Source of the DNA: Baffinella frigidus
Taxonomy: Eukaryota > Cryptophyceae > Cryptomonadales > Baffinellaceae
Direction of reading: 5' to 3'
DNA length: 10,121 bases
Assembly (NCBI GenBank): GCA_026770585.1
Contig: MU646476.1
Span: forward strand, 165,951 to 176,071
Shown here: piece after piece, positions 6,334 to 10,121 of the stretch
Numbering within the stretch: the stretch's first letter is position 1
Layout of the letters: every line of letters begins with the position of its first letter
Translations under genes and position numbers: made by a program
Notes under the pieces: generated by a model
What the model was told of the DNA's origin: nothing
The model's input: only the letters and a program-made list of their open reading frames with translations
The model's database searches: none

Positions 6334-6457
6334 TACAGGGGTACCTCGCTCATAAGAAACCAACCCCCTTTAGGACCCTACAGTAGGCTCATGCCTAGGG
6401 CCCCTTGGGGTCCTAGGGGGGGGGGGGGGCGTTTCTTGTGAGCGAGGTACCCCTGTA
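6334..6457. mobile_element. Family H element, copy b
   Basis: Its ends are identical to copy a over the first 24 bases. The core is TAGGACCCTACAGTAGGCTC, GCCTAGGGCC, GGGGTCCTAGG, followed by a long G run. It forms a 156-base tandem unit with the preceding spacer (6304-6333), which recurs at 6460-6489 before copy c. Confidence 0.88.
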
Positions 6458-6476
6458 CGGTTCTTGTACACGAAGA

Positions 6477-6498
6477 ACCCCTGTACATGTACAGGGGT
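6477..6498. repeat. 22-base perfect palindrome at the edge of family H copy c
   Basis: ACCCCTGTACATGTACAGGG followed by GT equals its own reverse complement. It arises because the spacer ends in ACCCCTGTACATG, the complement of the element's own end. The equivalent position before copy b (6322-6342) differs by one base at the edge. Confidence 0.85.
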
Positions 6499-6610
6499 GC
6501 CTCACTCATAAGAAACTGCCGCCCCCTTAGGACCACCACAGGGCCCTAGGCACAGTCCTACTGTAGGGTCCTAGGGGGGGGCGTTTTCTGATGAGCGAGG
6601 TACCCCTGTA
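6490..6610. mobile_element. Family H element, copy c
   Basis: The left end has two changes (GGGGTGCCTCACTCAT); the right end is GATGAGCGAGGTACCCCTGTA. The core, TAGGACCACCACAGGGCCCT and CCTACTGTAGGGTCCTAGG, is closest to copy a. Confidence 0.88.
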
Positions 6611-6757
6611 GTGGCCACCACAGTGGCTCCGCTGTTGGGGGAAAGTGTGAGGCGTTCGCCCTGGGGAAAGGAGGGGCGGCTTTAATCCGGGGAAATGTCT
6701 AATTTAAAAGAAAAGGGACCCCTATGTGTTCATAGGAGTTGGAAGAAGATTAATTGG

Positions 6758-6833
6758 CGCCCTACATGTAGGGCCCTAAGACCTGCCTAGGGCGAGTTGG
6801 GGTGAATATTCACCCTATGGTCACTTAAGGGAT
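6758..6833 (+). mobile_element. Family I element, decayed copy c
   Basis: CCCTACATGTAGGGCCCTAA and GACCTGCCTAGG match the core of the other I copies, and TCACTTAAGGGAT matches the right end. The left end is missing. Between them lies a 16-base perfect palindrome GGGTGAATATTCACCC. Confidence 0.6.
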
Positions 6834-7116
6834 GAGGGTGCCGGACGGCACTCAGCACTCGGGCGAGTGAGCAGCTTGTCGGTGCAGCCACGAGAACTCC
6901 GTGCGTTGACTGGATTTCGAGGAAACGCTGTGCAAATGTAGGCCCCTGTCTCAGGCGCGTCCGGGCTCTCTAGACTTCAATCGTGCCGCCAGCGCCACTG
7001 GCCACTGGGGGTTTCGTAAGTGTAATGAAGATCAGGTTTCCTGCAGCCGCTCGCTTCAGGACGTGACCCCCCCCCGGGGAATCAACATCCCGGGATCGAA
7101 TTAGGCAGAGCTACTC
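6834..7116. other. No recognisable feature
   Basis: I find no credible gene, repeat of other parts of the window, or strong inverted repeat in this stretch. Stops occur in all frames. It may be unique intergenic sequence or a decayed element. Confidence 0.6.
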
Positions 7117-7191
7117 GTTGGCGCCTGTGAGCGGTCCACTTAGTGCAGTCCACTTAGTCGCCATAAGTAGACCACGCGCCGTTAAGTGGAC
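7117..7191 (+). repeat. Repeat J, copy 1
   Basis: A 75-base unit starting GTTGGCGCCTG and ending CCGTTAAGTGGAC, found again with few changes at 7319-7393. Internally GTCCACTTAG occurs twice and pairs with the terminal GTTAAGTGGAC. The CCACTTAG word is shared with the ends of family C. Confidence 0.85.
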
Positions 7192-7315
7192 TACAGGGGT
7201 ACCTCGCTCATAACAAACCGCACCCCCCTAGGACCCTACCGTAGGCCTATGCTTACGGCCCTATGGTGGTCCAAGGGGGGGGGGGGCAGTTTCTTATGGG
7301 CGAGGTACCCCTGTA
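7192..7315. mobile_element. Family H element, copy d
   Basis: TACAGGGGTACCTCGCTCAT begins directly after repeat J copy 1, and the matching right end finishes three bases before J copy 2. The core is CCTAGGACCCTACCGTAGGC, then GGCCCTATGGTGGTCC. The element lies precisely between the two J copies. Confidence 0.88.
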
Positions 7316-7318
7316 CAA

Positions 7319-7393
7319 GTTGGCGCCTGCGCGCGGTCCACTTAGCGCGGTCCACTCAGTCGCCTTAAGTAGACCACGCGCCGTTAAGTGGAC
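7319..7393 (+). repeat. Repeat J, copy 2
   Basis: Same length (75) as copy 1, with a handful of substitutions (for example GCGCGC for GTGAGC, CCTTAAG for CCATAAG). It is in direct orientation to copy 1, with family H copy d between them. Confidence 0.85.
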
Positions 7394-7410
7394 GACTTTC
7401 AGCGCGTGGG

Positions 7411-7482
7411 TCACGTCCCGATGAACTTGAGCTCCCCGTTCTCGAAGACGAAGCCTGGGGGTAGCTGCCCGCCGCCCATCAC
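7411..7482 (-). CDS. Candidate terminal exon of an unidentified gene (24 codons)
   Basis: After a candidate acceptor (TTTTGGAAG|G) the minus strand reads VMGGGQLPPGFVFENGELKF followed by IGT and a TGA stop. The composition looks like folded protein and unlike the surrounding repeats. A second copy of the first 13 codons, VMGGWQLPPGFVF, stands at 7665-7703, and the two copies start to match exactly after an AG, as expected of an exon edge. I do not recognise the family. No earlier exon is evident on the minus strand to the right, so this may be a live last exon of a gene with long introns, or a relic. Confidence 0.4.
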   Translation of the reverse strand: MMGGGQLPPGFVFENGELKFIGT

Positions 7483-7512
7483 CTTCCAAAAGTCATTATG
7501 TAAAGTCGTTGC

Positions 7513-7663
7513 GTAGGGTGCAGGGTTTCGGGTTTCGGGTTGCGGGCTTCAAGGAACTACAGACGCACCACAGTGTGCAGGCAGTCATCACCACTCAGGG
7601 TTTGGTGTTTGGTGTTTGGTGTTTGGGGAATGGGGTTTGGGTTGAGGGGTGAGGGGTGAGGGG
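7513..7663 (+). repeat. Telomere-like and GGTGTTT repeats
   Basis: AGGGTTTCGGGTTTCGGGTT (7520-7541), then TTTGGTG units (7600-7624), then GAGGGGT units (7644-7662) follow each other with short unique gaps. The GAGGGGT units are the same as those of the minisatellite at 1447-1634. Confidence 0.75.
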
Positions 7664-7705
7664 CGAAGACGAAGCCTGGGGGGAGCTGCCAGCCGCCCAT
7701 CACCT
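7664..7705 (-). pseudogene. Duplicated exon fragment
   Basis: Forty of these 42 bases match 7443-7484. The copy begins after CACACAG on the minus strand and breaks off after GGCTTCGTCTTCG, where GAGGGGT repeat replaces the rest of the exon and its stop. Of the two substitutions, one is silent (CTA/CTC) and one changes Gly to Trp. It is embedded in telomere-like repeats on both sides. Confidence 0.65.
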
Positions 7706-7915
7706 GTGTGGGGTTTGGGGTTTGGGGTTTGGGGTTTGGGGTTTGGGGTCTGGGGCTTGAGGTCTGGGGTCTGGGGTTTAGGGTTCAGGGTTCAGGGTTC
7801 AGGGTTCAGGGTTGAGAGCGTGGGATTCGGGAACGTGAGATCTCTGAATCAAGCGAGGAGAAGGCGAGGAGGGCAGGGGTCAGGGTTCAGGGTTTAGGGT
7901 GTGGGGTTTAGGTTG
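7706..7915 (+). repeat. Telomere-like array (GGGGTTT, GGGTTCA, GGGTTTA)
   Basis: About six GGGGTTT units, then GGGGTCT variants, then four GGGTTCA units run to 7815. A gap of about 60 bases is followed by more CAGGGTT and GTTTAGG units to 7915. The series looks like an interstitial telomere-type array drifting in sequence along its length. Forward open frames reading VWGLGFG are products of the repeat. Confidence 0.85.
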
Positions 7916-7968
7916 TAGACACAAGGGTTACGGAATGCTGTGGCTAAGAGTATGGTGCCGTCCCTCCC

Positions 7969-8172
7969 TACAGGGATACCTCGCTCATAAGGAGCCGCCC
8001 CCCTCCCACAGGACCACCGTAGGGATATCCCTTAAGTGGCCAGTAGGCCCATACGCCCTACCGTAGGGCCCTAGGACCTGCCTAGGACCTGTAGGGGGTC
8101 CTTTAAGACCCCCTCGCCACTTGAGATGGCCTACTGTAGGGGGGCGGGTCTCCTTATTCCCGAGCTACCCCA
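7969..8172. mobile_element. Family H element, copy e, split by family I
   Basis: The left end TACAGGGATACCTCGCTCAT and GGACCACCGTAGGG match family H. The right end GGCCTACTGTAGG, GGGGGCGGGTCTCC and CGAGCTACCCC is a decayed H end. The length of 204 instead of about 123 is explained by the family I copy at 8024-8127 in its middle. Confidence 0.7.
8024..8127 (-). mobile_element. Family I element, copy b (inverted), inside family H copy e
   Basis: TATCCCTTAAGTGGCCAGTA, then CATACGCCCTACCGTAGGGC and CCTAGGACCTGCCTAGGACC match the reverse complement of copy a almost base for base. The far end is worn (GCCACTTGAGA for GCCACTTAAGGGA). Confidence 0.78.
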
Positions 8173-8434
8173 TGGACACTCCCCCGAAGCCATTTCCCCC
8201 GGCACAGCCCACACGTCCTTCGCAGGTAAGGACTCGCAGCGTTGCGGTCTGGCGGCTTTGTACTCTCTCAGCTCTCAGCTTCTCAACGCGACCCGAAAGC
8301 CAAAATGCTTTCTCTGCAGTCCTTTCTACGGAAGGGCGTGGCGTTGGAATATGTTGGGCGAAGTTAAAACGTGAAGGACCTAAAGGTTTGGGTCTGGCGG
8401 ATTGTCTCAGCGTTTCGGTCAGGCGGATTTGAGG
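8173..8434. other. No recognisable feature
   Basis: Short overlapping open frames exist on both strands, but none shows a protein family, compositional signal or splice context I can defend. The stretch does not repeat elsewhere in the window apart from a small internal echo (GTCTGGCGGA / GTCAGGCGGA near 8390-8430). Confidence 0.5.
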
Positions 8435-8540
8435 GGCCGCCGATTCCCGGCGGCCCCCCGGTACAAATTCGGCCGCCGATTCCCGGCGGCCCCCCGGTAC
8501 AAATTCGGCCGCCGATTCCCGGCTACCCCTGGTACAAATC
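8435..8540 (+). repeat. 36-base tandem repeat, three units
   Basis: Units start at 8435, 8471 and 8507: GGCCGCCGATTCCCGGCGGC then CCCCCGGTACAAATTC. The first two are nearly identical; the third diverges after GATTCCCGGC. Each unit contains the hairpin GCCGCC...GGCGGC. The period is a multiple of three and the plus frame reads IPGGPPVQIRPP, but no gene context supports translation. Confidence 0.93.
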
Positions 8541-8558
8541 GGGGGTGGCTTCAAGCCT

Positions 8559-8692
8559 AGCGCTGCCTCACTCGGGTTGGCCGACTATTCTCAAGTTGAC
8601 ATGCTGGGTGTGCGGTCCAAACCCGCCAACTTTGCTGCGGAGACGGGCCCGGGCTCACCAAATTGGTGAGCCCAAACACACTGAGACAGCGC
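8559..8692 (-). repeat. Dispersed repeat K, copy 2 (inverted)
   Basis: Matches 1310-1443 in reverse orientation over the same length of 134 bases, at roughly 70-75% identity by eye. In this copy GGGCTCACCAAATTGGTGAG with CCC after it forms a 23-base palindrome (8651-8673), which copy 1 lacks. Confidence 0.75.
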
Positions 8693-8827
8693 TGACCAAC
8701 GATCGAAGCAACTCGCTTCCCACGCCGGTAGCGCCGCACCCCCCCCGCCACCCCCCCACACAGCCTTGCTCCGATTTTCCGTATGGAAAGGAGTCAAGCC
8801 CGCCCGCCACATCGCGGTATTAGAGTA

Positions 8828-8912
8828 GTATTAAGTTGATCACTTTTCAAAAGGCTGGGGGGCCTCTCTCGAGGTCTCCATGGCGCACACCATGTGAGGG
8901 TAATAAAGAAGA
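8828..8912 (+). repeat. 85-base SINE-like unit, copy 1
   Basis: GTATTAAGTTGATCACTTTT leads to CTCGAGGTCTCCATGGCGCA and ends GTAATAAAGAAGAAGAAG. All 85 bases recur at 8943-9027. The 3' end has an AATAAA word and a short GAA-rich tail, recalling the 3' end of a retroposed sequence. No tRNA-like A and B boxes are visible. Confidence 0.85.
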
Positions 8913-8942
8913 AGAAGCATGCATTCTCTTCGTATTAAGTTC

Positions 8943-9027
8943 GTATTAAGTTGATCACTTTTCAAAAGGCTGGGGGGCCTCTCTCGAGGTCTCCATGGCG
9001 CACACCATGTGAGGGTAATAAAGAAGA
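8943..9027 (+). repeat. 85-base SINE-like unit, copy 2
   Basis: Identical to 8828-8912, with a period of 115. The 30 bases between them include an extra TCGTATTAAGT, the start of another unit. On the minus strand this copy supplies the last codons and stop of the long frame to its right ([18 protein letters not shown]), which I take to be read-through into repeat rather than protein. Confidence 0.85.
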
Positions 9028-9134
9028 GAAGACAGCCGTGGTCGGTTCCCATGCCTGTGCCGACTAGCGTGGGACATAGCCCCCTCGGAAGCTATTGGTG
9101 AACGTGTGACATCGGTACAGCAAAGGGAAGTCAC

Positions 9135-10118
9135 CTTGCCGCTCCCTTGCCGCGCCGGAGCCGCCGGCGCGGGCGCTGGTGTTGCCGCCGCCGCCGCCGC
9201 CGCCGCCGCCTCTCGCTCCTGCTCCGCCGCCGCCTCCACAGCAGCCGCAGCCTCAGCCGCGAGAGCCGTCTCAGCCGCGACCCGGCGCTCCTCCTCCTCC
9301 GCAGCCATCGCCGCCGCCCGCCGCGCCTCCTCCTCCTGAGCCTGAGCCTGGGCCTGCGCCCGAGCTTGCTCCTGCGCCGCGGCAGCCAGCGCCTGCTGCT
9401 CCGCCTCATGCGCCTGCATCACGGCGGCCGCCTCCCGCGCCGCCGCCTCCGCGCGTTCCTTCTCCGCCGTTTCTGCCGCGGTCGGGCCGCCGCCGCCCCA
9501 CAGCGACCACCCCCGGGCTGGTGCTGCCGCTGCTGCCGCCGCTGCCGCCGCACGCCGCGCCGCCTCCTCCTGCGCCGCCTGCTGAGCCTGAGCCTGAGCC
9601 TGAGCTTGAGCTTGGGCCTGAGCTTGGGCCTGAGCTTGAGCCTGAGCTTGGGCCTGAGCCTGAGCTTGAGCTTGTGCCTGAGCCTCCGCCGCCGCTGCCT
9701 CAGCCGCTGCCGCCGAACGCCGCGCCTCCTCCTCCTGCGCCGCCTGCTGAGCCTGAGCCTGAGCTTGAACTTGGGCCTGAGCTTGGGCCTGAGCTTGGGC
9801 CTGAGCCTCCGCCGCCGCTGCAGTGGCCGCTGCCTCAGCCGCTGCCGCCGAACGCCGCGCCTCCTCCTCCTGCGCCTGAGCCTCAGCTTGTGCCTGAGCA
9901 CGCGCCTGAACCTGTGCCTGAGCTTGAGCATGAGCATGAGCCAGCTCCTGCGCCGCGGCGGCCTCAGCTGCCGCCCCCCGCGCCGCCGCCTCCTCTCGTT
10001 CCTTCTCCGCTGCAACAACAACCGCCGCCGCCGCCGCCGCCGCCTGCGCCCGCGCCGCCTCCTCAGCCTGAGCCCGAGCGTCCGCCTGCGCCTGCGCCTG
10101 CGCCTGCACCCTCGCCAT
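9135..10118 (-). CDS. Ala/Gln/Glu-rich coiled-coil protein, exon (possibly 5' partial)
   Basis: The minus strand encodes about 328 residues beginning MARVQ at 10118 and running to a good donor, AAG|GTGACT, at 9135/9134. Composition is almost entirely Ala, Gln, Glu and Arg: long (Ala-Gln)n runs alternate with a helical module [16 protein letters not shown], seen four times (roughly residues 85, 130, 185 and 265). Charged stretches such as [27 protein letters not shown] look like single helix or coiled coil. An island [17 protein letters not shown] breaks the pattern, and a Pro/Ala linker ([17 protein letters not shown]) ends it. No signal peptide or catalytic motif is seen, and I cannot name a family. 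The frame may start beyond the right edge. Beyond 9135 it stays open to a stop at 8955, but the tail lies in a duplicated repeat. The opposite strand is also open over much of this stretch as a Pro-Glu repeat, so coding strand is likely but not proven. Confidence 0.55.
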
Positions 10119-10121
10119 GTC

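Noticed and set aside
7649-7897. Plus-strand VWGLGFG repeat frame
   Set aside because: It is a translation of the GGGGTTT telomere-like array.
8955-9134. C-terminal tail of the Ala/Gln-rich frame as real protein
   Set aside because: The composition changes abruptly after a good donor site (AAG|GTGACT), and the last residues are encoded by an 85-base repeat that is duplicated next door. Splicing at 9135 is more likely.
1-10121. tRNA, rRNA or CRISPR-like arrays
   Set aside because: I looked for tRNA A/B boxes, conserved rRNA words and regularly spaced repeats with unique spacers. None was found; the tandem repeats here have no spacers, and the inverted repeats are transposon-like.

Overview
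The window looks like nuclear DNA of a eukaryotic alga. Only about a quarter looks coding; most of the rest is repeats. One protein gene carries a two-part leader (signal peptide, then a Ser/Ala/Arg-rich stretch starting with Phe), which is the plastid-import signal of algae with a red-derived complex plastid (cryptophytes, haptophytes, stramenopiles). Telomere-like GGGTTTAGGG/GGGTTCAGGG arrays and candidate splice sites also fit such a genome. A cryptophyte is my best guess, weakly held. There is no sign of bacterial gene organisation.

Layout. 1-4240 holds repeats only: CT/CA and GA microsatellites, a GGGGTGA minisatellite (1447-1634), degenerate telomere-like DNA, and many short elements with terminal inverted repeats (here families A, B, C, E, F), some nested. 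4286-5726 is the gene core: two divergent genes share an upstream region of about 330 bases. On the minus strand is the first exon of a probable plastid-targeted protein that seems to enter an ankyrin-like repeat. On the plus strand is a complete, intronless phospholipid scramblase. 5730-8172 is dense with inverted-repeat elements (G, five copies of H, three of I, two of J), and also holds a small terminal-exon-like sequence (7411-7482) with a partial duplicate (7664-7705) inside telomere-like DNA. 8435-9027 has a 36-base tandem repeat, a copy of dispersed repeat K, and a duplicated 85-base SINE-like unit. 9135-10118 is a long minus-strand exon for an Ala/Gln/Glu-rich, probably coiled-coil protein that may continue past the right edge.

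The genes show no common pathway. The scramblase acts on membrane lipids, the divergent protein probably goes to the plastid, and the coiled-coil protein cannot be assigned. The most unusual signal is structural: short elements whose terminal repeats are unrelated (A, E, H, I) carry the same kind of central core built from CCTACNGTAGG and GGTCCTAGG palindromes. In at least two places one element has inserted into another.

Stretches where I see nothing recognisable: 963-1142 (apart from one stray TCCACTTAGCAGC end), 3762-3986, 6054-6194, 6611-6757, 6834-7116, 8173-8434 and 8693-8827.
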